Assembly (NCBI GenBank): GCA_964531735.1
Contig: CAZHGD010000155.1
Location: 1-17,667 of the forward strand
From: CAZHGD01 sp964531735
Lineage (GTDB): Bacteria > Armatimonadota > UBA10988
Direction of reading: 5' to 3'
Length of the DNA: 17,667 bases
The notes beneath the pieces were generated by a model, which worked only from the letters and a program-made list of their open reading frames with translations, was not told the origin of the DNA and made no database searches. Positions 1-7,135 of this stretch are shown here, in pieces. The first letter of the stretch is position 1; every line of letters begins with the position of its first letter. Made by a program: the position numbers and the translations under genes.

Positions 1-1482
1 CGCCGGCCGCAGCATGGCCGCCGACTGCGCAGTCCACTCGGCCGCGGGTGCCGCGGCCGGCGCCGCCGGTGCCTGCACCACCGGCTCGGGCGCCGCCACA
101 GCCGTCGGCTCCTCGGTGGCCACGGCGGCCTCGGCCTCCGGGTTGTCAAGCACTTCGGGGAATGCGACGGCCTCAGCCAGCGGTTCGGCCTCGGGCAGCT
201 CGGTCACCGCGGCGGCCGGCTCGGCCTCGGCTACCGGCTCCGGTACCACCGGGGCCTCGGTCGGCTCGGCCAACGCCGCTGCCGGCTCGGGCTCGGGCTC
301 GGCCACCGGCTCCGGTAGCACTGTGGCGGCGACCGGCGCGGGCGCGGCGTCAGCCGCGCGGGCCGCCTGCACCTGAGCGGCCAACTGGTCGCGGTAAGGC
401 TGCGCCATCGTCGGCTCGCGGCTCAGCGCCTCGTTGGCGGCCTCGAAAGCCAAGTTCAGGTGCTCCAGCCGCAACGCCGGATCGTCGGGCGCGGCCAGCA
501 TCACCGCGCGGGCCAGACCGTCATAGGCCAAGGCGGCCGGCGGCGCCAACGGGCCGTTGTGATCGTCGCCCAGGCCCTGCAGCATGACCACCACGTCCTG
601 GAAGCCATGCATCGCCGACAACGCCTCGCTCGCGGACAGTTGCTCTTCGGCCGTGGCCAGCGCATCGAACGCAGCGGCGGTGGTGTCGTTGAGGCCCAGT
701 CGCTCCAGGGCGGCGCGGCTCTCCTTGAGGCGCTCGCTCAGCGGTCCCTGCAGACCGGCCAGATCCTCCGGCAGGCGGCCGGCCGCCTCCAGTTCGGATA
801 GCTCCTCGAGGGCCGCCTCGACGTGCGGCAGCTCGGCGCGCCGCAATCGCGCGGCAGCCACCGTCTCCGGCGGCAGCTCGCCGCTGACCTGGCTGGCCTC
901 CAACTCGACGCGCAGCCGGCGCAGCCGGGTGTCGAGCGGCTCCCACACCTCCGTCGGCAGGGCCCGCGCCACGTAGGGCATGATCAGCAGCAGTTCGGCG
1001 GTGGCCGCCGAGGCGCGGTCGAGAGCAGCCGGGTCACCGGTGGACAGCGCCGCGCCGTGCTGCTCGGCTGCGCCCACCAGCAGCCGCTCCAACTCACCGG
1101 CCACCTCCTCGCGGTCGGCCACTTCACCGGCCAGCTCGAGGTAGCGCGCCGCGCCAACCAGGCGGTCGATGAGTTGCTCGGGTCCGCTGGACGTGTCGTA
1201 GATCAGGCGGTACACCTGCGGCTCGTCGGGCGCCACCTCCACCGCCTGGTGCAGGTACTGCTCGGCTTCGGCCAGGCGGCCGAGTCGATGGGCCAGGGCG
1301 GCCGCGCCGAGCAGCGGCTCCACATCGTCGGCATCCAGCTCGTGGGCGGCCAGAAACGCCGCAATGGCCTCATCCATCTGGCCGGCGGCGGAGTAAGCCA
1401 GCGCCAGCTCGCACCGCAAGGTCGCATCCTCGGGCGCGGCGGCCACCGCTTCGACGAGTGCAGCGAGGTCGCTCTCTGCCAT
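1..1482 (-). CDS. TPR-repeat protein with Ala/Pro/Glu-rich tail (3' end outside window)
   Basis: The reading frame starts at ATG 1482-1480 (MAESDLAALVEAV) and stays open through 494 codons to the window edge, so the C-terminus is missing. A GGAGG at 1491-1495 lies 8 nt before the start. Residues about 20-95 look like two tetratricopeptide repeats (LALAYSAAGQMDEAIAAF, AALAHRLGRLAEAEQYLHQA). Residues about 100-370 are helical and rich in Leu, Glu and Ala without a motif I recognise. From about residue 375 the chain becomes a low-complexity Pro/Glu/Ala/Val linker with runs such as EPVAEPEPEPAAALAEP, probably an extended spacer leading to a C-terminal domain outside the window. TPR proteins usually act as protein-interaction scaffolds, and the partner cannot be told here. 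No signal peptide is visible. The gene points away from the prepilin genes and has its own promoter candidate. Confidence 0.8.
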   Translation of the reverse strand, partial: MAESDLAALVEAVAAAPEDATLRCELALAYSAAGQMDEAIAAFLAAHELDADDVEPLLGAAALAHRLGRLAEAEQYLHQAVEVAPDEPQVYRLIYDTSSGPEQLIDRLVGAARYLELAGEVADREEVAGELERLLVGAAEQHGAALSTGDPAALDRASAATAELLLIMPYVARALPTEVWEPLDTRLRRLRVELEASQVSGELPPETVAAARLRRAELPHVEAALEELSELEAAGRLPEDLAGLQGPLSERLKESRAALERLGLNDTTAAAFDALATAEEQLSASEALSAMHGFQDVVVMLQGLGDDHNGPLAPPAALAYDGLARAVMLAAPDDPALRLEHLNLAFEAANEALSREPTMAQPYRDQLAAQVQAARAADAAPAPVAATVLPEPVAEPEPEPAAALAEPTEAPVVPEPVAEAEPAAAVTELPEAEPLAEAVAFPEVLDNPEAEAAVATEEPTAVAAPEPVVQAPAAPAAAPAAEWTAQSAAMLRPA

Positions 1483-1534
1483 GCCATCCACCTCCGACCA
1501 CAGGCCAACCGCCTGCCCTGCGCTACCGGCCGCC

Positions 1535-1563
1535 ATTATAGCCGATCCCGGCGCGCCATACAG
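1535..1563 (-). promoter_or_regulatory. Promoter candidate for the TPR gene
   Basis: On the minus strand a perfect TATAAT lies at 1540-1535, with CTGTAT (3 of 6 matches to TTGACA) 17 nt upstream at 1563-1558. Predicted transcription would start near 1528, giving a leader of about 46 nt before the ATG at 1482. A perfect -10 in such GC-rich DNA is unlikely to be chance, but the -35 match is only fair. Confidence 0.5.
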
Positions 1564-1637
1564 CCGCTCGATCGCGGGATCACGCCCGCCGACGTCCGGC
1601 CGGTCTGTACCTTTGGAGCCGGCAGCGCAGTCCGGTG

Positions 1638-1666
1638 TTGCAGCCGCTTGGCCCAGCGAGTATGTT
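1638..1666 (+). promoter_or_regulatory. Weak promoter candidate for first prepilin gene
   Basis: TTGCAG at 1638-1643 and TATGTT at 1661-1666 are separated by 17 nt. The matches are 3 of 6 and 4 of 6, so this is only a candidate. It would give a leader of about 70 nt before the ATG at 1745. Confidence 0.3.
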
Positions 1667-1744
1667 GGGCTGGTTGCCCGCCAAGGCAACGGATGCCAAG
1701 CAGTTGGACGGTGCGCCCGTGGCGCGCCGCCAGGGAGTCTGACC

Positions 1745-2392
1745 ATGCGACGACGCGGCTTCACCCTGATCGAGCTGTTGGTCGTGATCGCCATCATCGC
1801 CATTTTGGCGGCGATCCTGTTCCCCGTCTTCGCCAAGGCCCGCGAGAAGGCCCGGCAGTCGAGTTGCTCCTCCAACCTGAAGCAGATCGGGCTGGCGAGC
1901 TTGCAGTACGCCCAGGACTACGACGAGACCTATCCGGCGTACAACCTGCCCATCACCGGCAGTTGGCGGAACATGGTCACGCCGTACGCCAAGAACACGC
2001 AGATCTTCGAGTGCCCCAGCCGCGCCACCAACAAGCAGGGCAGCTACGCGCAGAACTACTTCTACGTCGGCGGCGCCGCGATGGCCCTGATCGGCAGTCC
2101 TGCGGAGACGGTCTTCTACTGCGAGATCGGCACCACGGACAACCCGGGCACCATCGACCAGAGCTTCGACCACTGCAACCCGCCCAGTGCCACAACTTAC
2201 CAGTGGGTCAGCCGGCCCGACTGGCGGCACAACCAGATGTGCAACGTGACTTACGTGGACGGCCACGTGAAGATCGAGAAGCCGGGCCGCTTCTACCCGC
2301 CAACGGTCAGCCTCGGCGGCACCTGGACCGGCTCGACCGGTCCCAGCCTGACCACGCCACCGGCTGCTGACGTCATCTGGGATCGCAACTGA
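1745..2392 (+). CDS. Prepilin-type H-X9-DG (DUF1559-like) protein, paralogue 1
   Basis: The 215-residue protein starts MRRRGFTLIELLVVIAIIAI, a class III (type IV pilin/pseudopilin) signal. Cleavage would fall between Gly5 and Phe6, with Glu at +5 (E10) of the mature protein. Next come FPVFAKAREKARQ (residues 26-38) and a conserved SNLKQIGLA segment. Near the C-terminus, H162-X9-D172G173 gives the prepilin-processing-associated H-X9-DG motif (DUF1559/SBP_bac_10 group). Such proteins are thought to be processed by a prepilin peptidase and placed in the envelope; their role is poorly known. The ATG at 1745 was chosen because GGGAG (1733-1737) sits 7 nt upstream and because it puts the short Arg-rich leader directly before GFTLIE. 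The same frame is open upstream, but that part is not pilin-like. Four cysteines (41, 90, 126, 143) in the predicted outer domain plus C166 could form disulfides. A paralogue follows directly. Confidence 0.9.
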   Translation: MRRRGFTLIELLVVIAIIAILAAILFPVFAKAREKARQSSCSSNLKQIGLASLQYAQDYDETYPAYNLPITGSWRNMVTPYAKNTQIFECPSRATNKQGSYAQNYFYVGGAAMALIGSPAETVFYCEIGTTDNPGTIDQSFDHCNPPSATTYQWVSRPDWRHNQMCNVTYVDGHVKIEKPGRFYPPTVSLGGTWTGSTGPSLTTPPAADVIWDRN

Positions 2393-2419
2393 CCCGGCCC
2401 CTCGGCCAGCGCTGACGCC

Positions 2420-2449
2420 CGCCGCCGCCCAGCAACCGAGGCGGCGGCG
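2420..2449. terminator. Hairpin after first prepilin gene
   Basis: A perfect 10-bp GC stem (2420-2429 with 2440-2449) has a 10-nt loop, 28 nt after the stop codon. What follows (TGACTTGTT) is only weakly T-rich, so it could be an intrinsic terminator or just an mRNA-end structure. Confidence 0.45.
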
Positions 2450-2471
2450 TGACTTGTTCGGCGACGCGGGC

Positions 2472-2500
2472 TTGAGCCGACGCCCGCAAAGCGCTACAAT
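2472..2500 (+). promoter_or_regulatory. Sigma70-type promoter for second prepilin gene
   Basis: TTGAGC (2472-2477) and TACAAT (2495-2500) are separated by exactly 17 nt, matching the consensus at 4 of 6 and 5 of 6. Transcription would start near 2507, giving a leader of about 97 nt. Coming right after the hairpin at 2420-2449, it suggests the two prepilin genes are transcribed separately. Confidence 0.55.
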
Positions 2501-2603
2501 CGCGTTCGCTTGGCGCAAGATTTTCGCAACCGCCGTCGCTGTGCCTGCCGCCACCGGCGCGGTCGCGCTATGCCGCGCCGGGCCTGTCTCGCAGGAGTAT
2601 GAC

Positions 2604-3311
2604 ATGCCCCAGGGCAAGCGCAGCAAGCGCCGTGCGGCGCCGGCCGCGTTCACGCTAATCGAGCTGTTGGTCGTGATTGCGATCATCGCCATCTTGGCGG
2701 CGATCCTGTTCCCGGTGTTCGCCAAGGCGCGTGAGAAGGCGCGCCAGTCGAGCTGCCAGAGCAACCTCAAGCAGGTCGGCCTGGCCTTCATGCAGTATGT
2801 GCAGGACTACGACGAGCGGTTCATGATGTGCCGCTATCCCGACGGGCGCCTCAACCCCGCGGGCTTCAACGGCACCATCATCCTCTACTCGTGGCCGCAG
2901 TTGGCCAGCGCCTACATGAAGAGCTGGCAACTGCTGCGGTGTCCGAGCGATGAGCGGCAGCGGCCGACCTACGGCGGCGCGGCGGCCAACCCACTCGAGG
3001 TGTGGTCGTACGGTCGCAACTACGGCTACTTCAACGGCGCCAAAGCGACCGTCGCCGCCGAGCTGGCGCTGGCCCAGATCAACGAACCGTCCGAGCTGAT
3101 CATGGTGGGCGAGCCGGACAGTTGCAACCGGTGCGGCCCGCGGAGCGCCAACTGGCCCACCAGTGGCACCGACTCCGTCGACACGCAGATGGGCAGCCTG
3201 CTCGATGCGCGCCACAACGACGGCATGAACTTCAACTTCCACGACGGGCACGTCAAGTGGTACAAGCTCGGCGGCACACCGGCCCGGCTGTACTCACTCG
3301 AAGTGGACTAG
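2604..3311 (+). CDS. Prepilin-type H-X9-DG (DUF1559-like) protein, paralogue 2
   Basis: A 235-residue paralogue of the preceding gene. The leader is MPQGKRSKRRAAPAA, then FTLIELLVVIAIIAI and the same FPVFAKAREKARQSSC block. The H-X9-DG motif is H204 to D214-G215. The ATG at 2604 has AGGAG (2593-2597) 6 nt upstream; the frame is open 50 codons further but without a ribosome site fitting that longer form. The residue before the expected cleavage point is Ala15 rather than the usual Gly, although Glu at +5 (E20) is kept, so processing may be less efficient or the point may be tolerated. Beyond about residue 65 the two proteins diverge strongly, which suggests an old duplication with a preserved export/assembly module and different outer domains. 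The gene ends before a 14-bp bidirectional hairpin. Confidence 0.9.
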   Translation: MPQGKRSKRRAAPAAFTLIELLVVIAIIAILAAILFPVFAKAREKARQSSCQSNLKQVGLAFMQYVQDYDERFMMCRYPDGRLNPAGFNGTIILYSWPQLASAYMKSWQLLRCPSDERQRPTYGGAAANPLEVWSYGRNYGYFNGAKATVAAELALAQINEPSELIMVGEPDSCNRCGPRSANWPTSGTDSVDTQMGSLLDARHNDGMNFNFHDGHVKWYKLGGTPARLYSLEVD

Positions 3312-3332
3312 GCCGCCGGTTGGTGGTCACCA

Positions 3333-3365
3333 CGGAGCGCCCGGCCGCTCGGGCCGGGCGCTCCG
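3333..3365. terminator. Bidirectional hairpin between convergent genes
   Basis: A perfect 14-bp inverted repeat (3333-3346 with 3352-3365) with a 5-nt loop lies between the prepilin stop at 3311 and the isomerase stop at 3372. It is the strongest hairpin in this part of the window and serves both convergent genes by position. There is no T tract, so it may act by stabilising mRNA ends or as a U-independent terminator. Confidence 0.6.
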
Positions 3366-3371
3366 CAAGGC

Positions 3372-4139
3372 TCAGCCCAGCTCGGCGATGATGCGCCGCA
3401 GGTTGTCGTGGCTGATCTTGGCGCTTTCGAGCGACGGGCGCTCGCAGCGGTCCTGTTCGACGATCAGCGCCGCGGTCACGCCGCCCTCGGCGGCCTTGAT
3501 GATGCTGGCGAAGTCCAGCGTGCCGGTGCCCACCTCGGTGAACGTCGGCTCCGGGCCGGGGGTCATGTCCTTCAGGTGCAGCAGCGGCGCGCGGTCCTTG
3601 TAGCGGGCCACATAGGCGGCCGGATCCTGCCCACCGAACTTGACCCAGTAGGTGTCGATCTCGCATTGCAGCAGGTCGGCCGGCGCCGAGGCATAGAGGA
3701 TGTCGAAGCCGAACTGGTCGCCTTCCTTGACCTCGAACTCGAACGCGTGGTTGTGGTAGCCCAGCACCAGGCCGGCCGCCTTCAGCTTGGCGCCGATCGC
3801 GGCCATCCGCGCACCCACCGCGCGCCAGCCGGCCGCGTCGCGCCGGAGCTCCTCGGGCATCCAGGGCACCACGAGGTACTTGTTGCCGATCTCGAGGTTG
3901 TAGTCGATGTGCTTCTGCACATCCTCTTCCAGCGCGCTGAGCATGGTGTGGATGCCGCAGCGGGCGAAGCCGCAGTCGTCCAGTAGCTGCTTCATCTCGG
4001 CGGCGCTCAGGCCACCGTCACCGGCAATCTCCACGCCGTCGTAGCCCATCGCGGCCACGGCGCGGTACGTGCCGGCGAAATCCTCGGCCGTGCGGTCGCG
4101 CACCGTATACATTTGCAGCGCTACCGGTAGCTTGCTCAT
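3372..4139 (-). CDS. Sugar-phosphate isomerase/epimerase family TIM barrel
   Basis: A 255-residue cytoplasmic protein of the xylose isomerase-like/AP endonuclease 2 TIM-barrel family (PF01261 type). Visible family motifs are GYDGVEIAG (32-40), CGIHT (61-65), YHNHAFEF (128-135), CEIDTYWV (159-166), LHLKDM (187-192), EVGTGTLDF (202-210) and IVEQD (226-230). D162, H188 and E228 are the likely divalent-metal ligands. Members isomerise or epimerise sugars or inositols, and substrates cannot be predicted from sequence. ATG 4139 was chosen because AGAGGAGA (4146-4153) sits just upstream and because MSKLPVALQMYTVRD is the family's normal N-terminus; an in-frame start 8 codons upstream adds only a basic tail. 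It lies 51 nt downstream of the murJ homologue on the same strand and may be co-transcribed with it, though no functional link is obvious. Confidence 0.88.
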   Translation of the reverse strand: MSKLPVALQMYTVRDRTAEDFAGTYRAVAAMGYDGVEIAGDGGLSAAEMKQLLDDCGFARCGIHTMLSALEEDVQKHIDYNLEIGNKYLVVPWMPEELRRDAAGWRAVGARMAAIGAKLKAAGLVLGYHNHAFEFEVKEGDQFGFDILYASAPADLLQCEIDTYWVKFGGQDPAAYVARYKDRAPLLHLKDMTPGPEPTFTEVGTGTLDFASIIKAAEGGVTAALIVEQDRCERPSLESAKISHDNLRRIIAELG

Positions 4140-4190
4140 CTTGCGTCTCCTCTGCCGGCCCACTCCAGGGCCTGGGCCAGATCTCCGCCG

Positions 4191-5840
4191 TCAGCCCGCC
4201 AACTCCTGCCGCGGCCGGCCGCCGGCGCGCCGCCGACGCAGCCGGCCCCAGGTCAGGTCGATGACCTGCGCCGCCTCCTCGCTACCCAGCCGCGCGGTCA
4301 CCAGCAGGTAGCCGCCCAGACCGACCGCGCCACCGAGCAGTTCCACCAGCGCGCCGCGCCGGCCCAGGTGGAGGTGGCCGGTGACCAGTTGCGAGACCGC
4401 GTACTCGAGGCCGGCCAGCACCAGGCAGCCGACGGCCACACGCGCCAGCGCCAGGCCGATCCGCCGCAGTCCGATGCCGCCCAGCCGGCGGTGCAGCACG
4501 GCGAACAGCAGCAGGAAGTTGCAGGTCGCGCCGGTGGCCGTGGCCAGGGCCGGTCCCCGTGTGCTCAGCCACGGTCGCTCCGGGTCCTGCATCAGGTAGA
4601 ACAGCAGGAAGTTCAGCGGCACGAACACGAACAGCGTGACCGAACTGCCGCACAGCACCGGCGTCCAGGTGTCGTGCCGCGCGTAGTAGGCGCGCGCGAC
4701 AATCGCCTGCGCCGCGTAGGCGCCGATGCCCAGGCTGTAGAGCACCAGCGCCGGTACCGCGTGCTGCGTGTCCACCGCGGTGAACTGCCCCCGCTCGAAC
4801 ACCACCGCCAAGACGGGCCGCGCCAGCACCATCAGGCTGACCGCGAGCGGCACGGTGAGGAACAGCGCCAGTCGCACGCCGAAGTTGACCAGGTCGCGGA
4901 ACCGCGGCAGGTCGTTGGCCGCCGCCTGCGCCGACAGCGTGGGCAGGATGGCGATGCCCAGCGCCTGACCCACGATGCCCAGCGGCAACTGCATCAGGCG
5001 GTTGGTGTTCTCGAGAATGGCCATGCCACCGGTGATGCCGGCCACCACGATGCCGTTGATGGTGCTGTCGACCTGAGGCAGCGAGATACCGCAGATGACC
5101 GGCAGCGCCAGCCGGCCGCACTTGCGCACGCCTTCATGCCGCAGGTTCAGACTGGGCCGGAACCGGCCGCCGATGCGGCGGACGCCCCACACCTGCAGCA
5201 GGAAGTTGCCCAGAAATGCCCCGGCCACGGCGCCCCACGCGAACCCGGCGATGCCGAGGTGGCGGTGCAGCAGCACGCCACCGAAGATGATGCCCAGGTT
5301 GTAGACCAGCGGCCCGATGGTCGGGATGAGGAACCGCTGATGGGCCTGCAACATGCCCATCATCAGGCCGCCGAGGAAGAAGCAGTACTGCGCCGGGAGC
5401 ACGATGCGCGTCAGGCGCACGGCCAGGGCCAGCGTCTCGGGCGCCAGGCCGGGCGCCAGCACGTGGCACAGCAGCGGCTCGGCGAACACCCAAGCGAGCG
5501 GCACCACCACCGACAGCAGGCAGAACAGCAGCGTCGCGATGATGCTGAAGGTGCTCCAGGCCTCGTCGTCCTCGCCCTTGGCCAGATAGGCGGTCACCAC
5601 CGGTACATAGGCCGCGTACATGACGCCGCCGAGGACCAGCATCCACAACAGGTCGGGGATCTTGAACCCGTAGCGGTAAGCGTCGACCGTGGCGCCCTGA
5701 CCGAACAGCGCCGCGATGGTGGCGTCGCGGACGAAGCCGAGCAGGCGACTGCACAACGCCATCAGGCTGACCAAGCCCGTAGCGGCGGCCACCTGACGCA
5801 TGGCCCCCGCGCCGTCGGCATTCGCTGTCTGATCGCTCAC
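4191..5840 (-). CDS. murJ: MurJ/MviN-type lipid II flippase
   Basis: A 549-residue integral membrane protein of the MviN/MurJ group (MOP superfamily), which moves the peptidoglycan precursor lipid II across the inner membrane. The N-terminal signature SRLLGFVRDATIAALFG (about 31-47), then DAYRYGFKIPDLLWMLVLGG, is typical, and many hydrophobic segments follow, consistent with the family's 14 or so membrane helices. The length is normal. The start is GTG at 5840-5838 with AGGA (5845-5848) close upstream; a later ATG (5801, residue 14, AMRQVAAATG) is an alternative. Its presence argues for a peptidoglycan-building cell. The last 30 or so residues are very basic (RLRRRRAGGRPRQ). The isomerase gene follows at 51 nt on the same strand. 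A distant MOP flippase for another lipid-linked glycan is the only real alternative. Confidence 0.93.
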   Translation of the reverse strand: MSDQTANADGAGAMRQVAAATGLVSLMALCSRLLGFVRDATIAALFGQGATVDAYRYGFKIPDLLWMLVLGGVMYAAYVPVVTAYLAKGEDDEAWSTFSIIATLLFCLLSVVVPLAWVFAEPLLCHVLAPGLAPETLALAVRLTRIVLPAQYCFFLGGLMMGMLQAHQRFLIPTIGPLVYNLGIIFGGVLLHRHLGIAGFAWGAVAGAFLGNFLLQVWGVRRIGGRFRPSLNLRHEGVRKCGRLALPVICGISLPQVDSTINGIVVAGITGGMAILENTNRLMQLPLGIVGQALGIAILPTLSAQAAANDLPRFRDLVNFGVRLALFLTVPLAVSLMVLARPVLAVVFERGQFTAVDTQHAVPALVLYSLGIGAYAAQAIVARAYYARHDTWTPVLCGSSVTLFVFVPLNFLLFYLMQDPERPWLSTRGPALATATGATCNFLLLFAVLHRRLGGIGLRRIGLALARVAVGCLVLAGLEYAVSQLVTGHLHLGRRGALVELLGGAVGLGGYLLVTARLGSEEAAQVIDLTWGRLRRRRAGGRPRQELAG

Positions 5841-5858
5841 TGCGTCCTCGCTCCGCAG

Positions 5859-5887
5859 AGCCTAGCAGCGATCCGGGCAAACGGGAA
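5859..5887 (-). promoter_or_regulatory. Promoter candidate for murJ homologue
   Basis: On the minus strand TTCCCG (5887-5882) and TAGGCT (5864-5859) are 17 nt apart, and the -10 is preceded by TGC, an extended -10 pattern. Transcription would start about 12 nt before the GTG start. The hexamers match only moderately. Confidence 0.35.
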
Positions 5888-5937
5888 GCACCCAGCGGAC
5901 CGGGCGCCCTGCGGACTGGATTCTGAGACCGGGCGGC

Positions 5938-5966
5938 TTGACCGGAGGGTCGGTCTGTGTTAGCCT
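5938..5966 (+). promoter_or_regulatory. Promoter candidate for cold-shock gene
   Basis: TTGACC (5938-5943, 5 of 6) and TAGCCT (5961-5966, 3 of 6) are 17 nt apart, with TGT directly before the -10. Transcription would start near 5973 and give a 50-nt leader up to the proposed ATC start at 6023. This would put the in-frame GTG at 5957 outside the transcript, which supports the shorter protein. Confidence 0.45.
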
Positions 5967-6006
5967 GCCGACGGTGGTTTCCGGTGGGATTCCGCCTGAC
6001 GTTCGC

Positions 6007-6014
6007 TAAGGAGG
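6007..6014 (+). promoter_or_regulatory. Shine-Dalgarno that sets the ATC start
   Basis: TAAGGAGG is a full match to the anti-Shine-Dalgarno end of 16S rRNA. It is spaced 8 nt from ATC 6023 and lies inside what would be coding sequence of the longer GTG-started form, so it decides the start call. Confidence 0.75.
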
Positions 6015-6022
6015 ACACGGCC

Positions 6023-6301
6023 ATCGCTACCGGTACTGTCAAGTGGTATGACCTGGAAAAGGGCTACGGCTTCGTCTACGAAGACAACGCCAACCGGGAC
6101 GTCTTTCTGCACTCGGCGGACATCCAGGAGCCCGAGCCGAAGATCCTCTACGAAGGGCATCGTGTGTCTTTCGAGGTCGAGGAGAGCGAGCGGGGTCCGC
6201 GCGCCGTCGAGGTGCGAGTGATTACCGGGACCGAACGTCCCGACGAGGATGCCGAAGACGTCGCCGTCGTGGCGGATGAGCCGGCTGCCGAACAAGAATA
6301 G
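6023..6301 (+). CDS. Cold-shock domain protein with probable ATC start codon
   Basis: A single-stranded nucleic-acid binding cold-shock protein with an acidic tail. The domain spans residues 1-66: TGTVKWYDLEKGYGFVYED carries RNP1 (KGYGFV, 13-18) and RNP2 is VFLH (27-30). Residues 70-92 are an acidic, Ala-rich extension (ERPDEDAEDVAVVADEPAAE) longer than in small Csp proteins. The family begins M-A-T-G-T-V-K-W, and here the codon in the Met position is ATC at 6023-6025. A perfect TAAGGAGG (6007-6014) lies 8 nt before it. The only standard in-frame start upstream, GTG 5957, would add 22 residues unlike the family and would translate through this Shine-Dalgarno. I therefore chose ATC. A GGAGGG (5944-5949) before the GTG keeps the long form possible, and a base error is possible too. 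A terminator follows. Confidence 0.85.
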   Translation: MATGTVKWYDLEKGYGFVYEDNANRDVFLHSADIQEPEPKILYEGHRVSFEVEESERGPRAVEVRVITGTERPDEDAEDVAVVADEPAAEQE

Positions 6302-6324
6302 CCGCCTCGTTCGCCATACGCGCA

Positions 6325-6365
6325 CAACCCGCCCGGCGCCAGCGCCCGTGGCGGGTTGCTTGTTT
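6325..6365 (+). terminator. Intrinsic terminator after cold-shock gene
   Basis: A 9-bp stem (CAACCCGCC at 6325-6333 with GGCGGGTTG at 6350-6358) is followed by CTTGTTT, a short T-rich tail, on the plus strand. It lies 23 nt after the cold-shock stop and 11 nt beyond the end of the convergent response-regulator gene, so it may also serve that gene. Confidence 0.65.
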
Positions 6366-6376
6366 GGGGGCGGCGG

Positions 6377-7090
6377 TTAGCCCTGCGACTGCTGCTGCCG
6401 CTCCGCCGAGGTCAGTTTGTAGCCCACCCCCGGCACGGTCATGATGTAGATGGGCGCGCCCGGGTCGGGCTCCACCTTCAGGCGCAACCGGCGGATGTGG
6501 ACGTCGAGCGTGCGGCTGTCCAGGTACATGCTTTCGCCCCAGACGCGCTCCAGCAGCGTGTCGCGCTCGACCACCCGGCCCGCTGCGCCGGCCAGCACCA
6601 GCAGCAGATCGAACTCCTTGGGCGTCAGTTGCACGAGCTTGCCCTCGATGGTCACCTCGCGCGCGCCCTCGTCGATCGCGATCGCACCGACCTGCAGCGG
6701 CCCGTTCTGCACCTGCCGGCCCTCGTAGAGCGACGTCCGCCGCAGGTGCGCGCGCACGCGAGCGACCAGCTCACGTGGCATGAACGGCTTGGCGACGTAG
6801 TCGTCCGCGCCCATCTCCAAGCCGAGCACGCGGTCCAGCTCGTCGGTCTTGGCGGTCAGCATGATGATCGGGGTGTAGATGCGCTGGCGGATCTCCTGGC
6901 ACACCTGGAGGCCGTTCAGACCCGGCAGGATGACGTCGAGGAGGATCAGATCAGGCATCTCGGACGTGGCCAACTGCACCGCTTCGGCGCCGTCGGCGGT
7001 GACCACGACATCGTAGCCCTCCGCCTTCAGCAAGGCTGCCACACTGCGCTGAATCGCGGGGTCGTCCTCGACCACCATTATCTTCGCCAT
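6377..7090 (-). CDS. OmpR/PhoB-family response regulator
   Basis: A 237-residue two-domain transcription factor. The receiver domain (1 to about 118) has acidic residues E8-D9-D10, phospho-acceptor D52 in LILLDVILPG, switch T79 (IIMLTAK) and K101 (VAKPF), so it should be phosphorylated normally. The C-terminal winged helix (about 130-232) has the OmpR/PhoB signatures LTPKEFDLLLVL, RTLDVHIRRLRLKVE and VPGVGYKLT, so it binds DNA. ATG 7090 gives the standard MAKIMVVEDD start, with GGAG (7101-7104) 10 nt upstream. No histidine kinase is next to it in the window; it follows an oxidoreductase gene after 45 nt and may share its transcript. Target genes and signal cannot be read from sequence. Confidence 0.93.
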   Translation of the reverse strand: MAKIMVVEDDPAIQRSVAALLKAEGYDVVVTADGAEAVQLATSEMPDLILLDVILPGLNGLQVCQEIRQRIYTPIIMLTAKTDELDRVLGLEMGADDYVAKPFMPRELVARVRAHLRRTSLYEGRQVQNGPLQVGAIAIDEGAREVTIEGKLVQLTPKEFDLLLVLAGAAGRVVERDTLLERVWGESMYLDSRTLDVHIRRLRLKVEPDPGAPIYIMTVPGVGYKLTSAERQQQSQG

Positions 7091-7135
7091 CGCACACGCG
7101 CTCCGTTCTAGGTCGCCCAACCGCCGTGCCGCCCA

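Noticed and set aside
14..376. A Gly/Ala/Ser-rich plus-strand protein at the left edge
   Set aside because: It is the antisense reading of the Pro/Glu/Ala-rich tail of the TPR protein.
823..2370. A 515-codon plus-strand frame across the TPR gene and the first prepilin
   Set aside because: It runs antisense to the TPR gene and out of frame with the prepilin; no ribosome site or domain fits.
4368..5963. A 531-codon open frame on the plus strand opposite the murJ homologue
   Set aside because: It is Gln/Arg/His-rich with no domain features and mirrors a clear MurJ gene; GC-rich codon bias creates such antisense frames.
5957..6022. GTG start giving a 114-residue cold-shock protein
   Set aside because: The added 22 residues do not resemble the family, contain the Shine-Dalgarno, and overlap the promoter candidate; kept only as the rival explanation for the ATC start.
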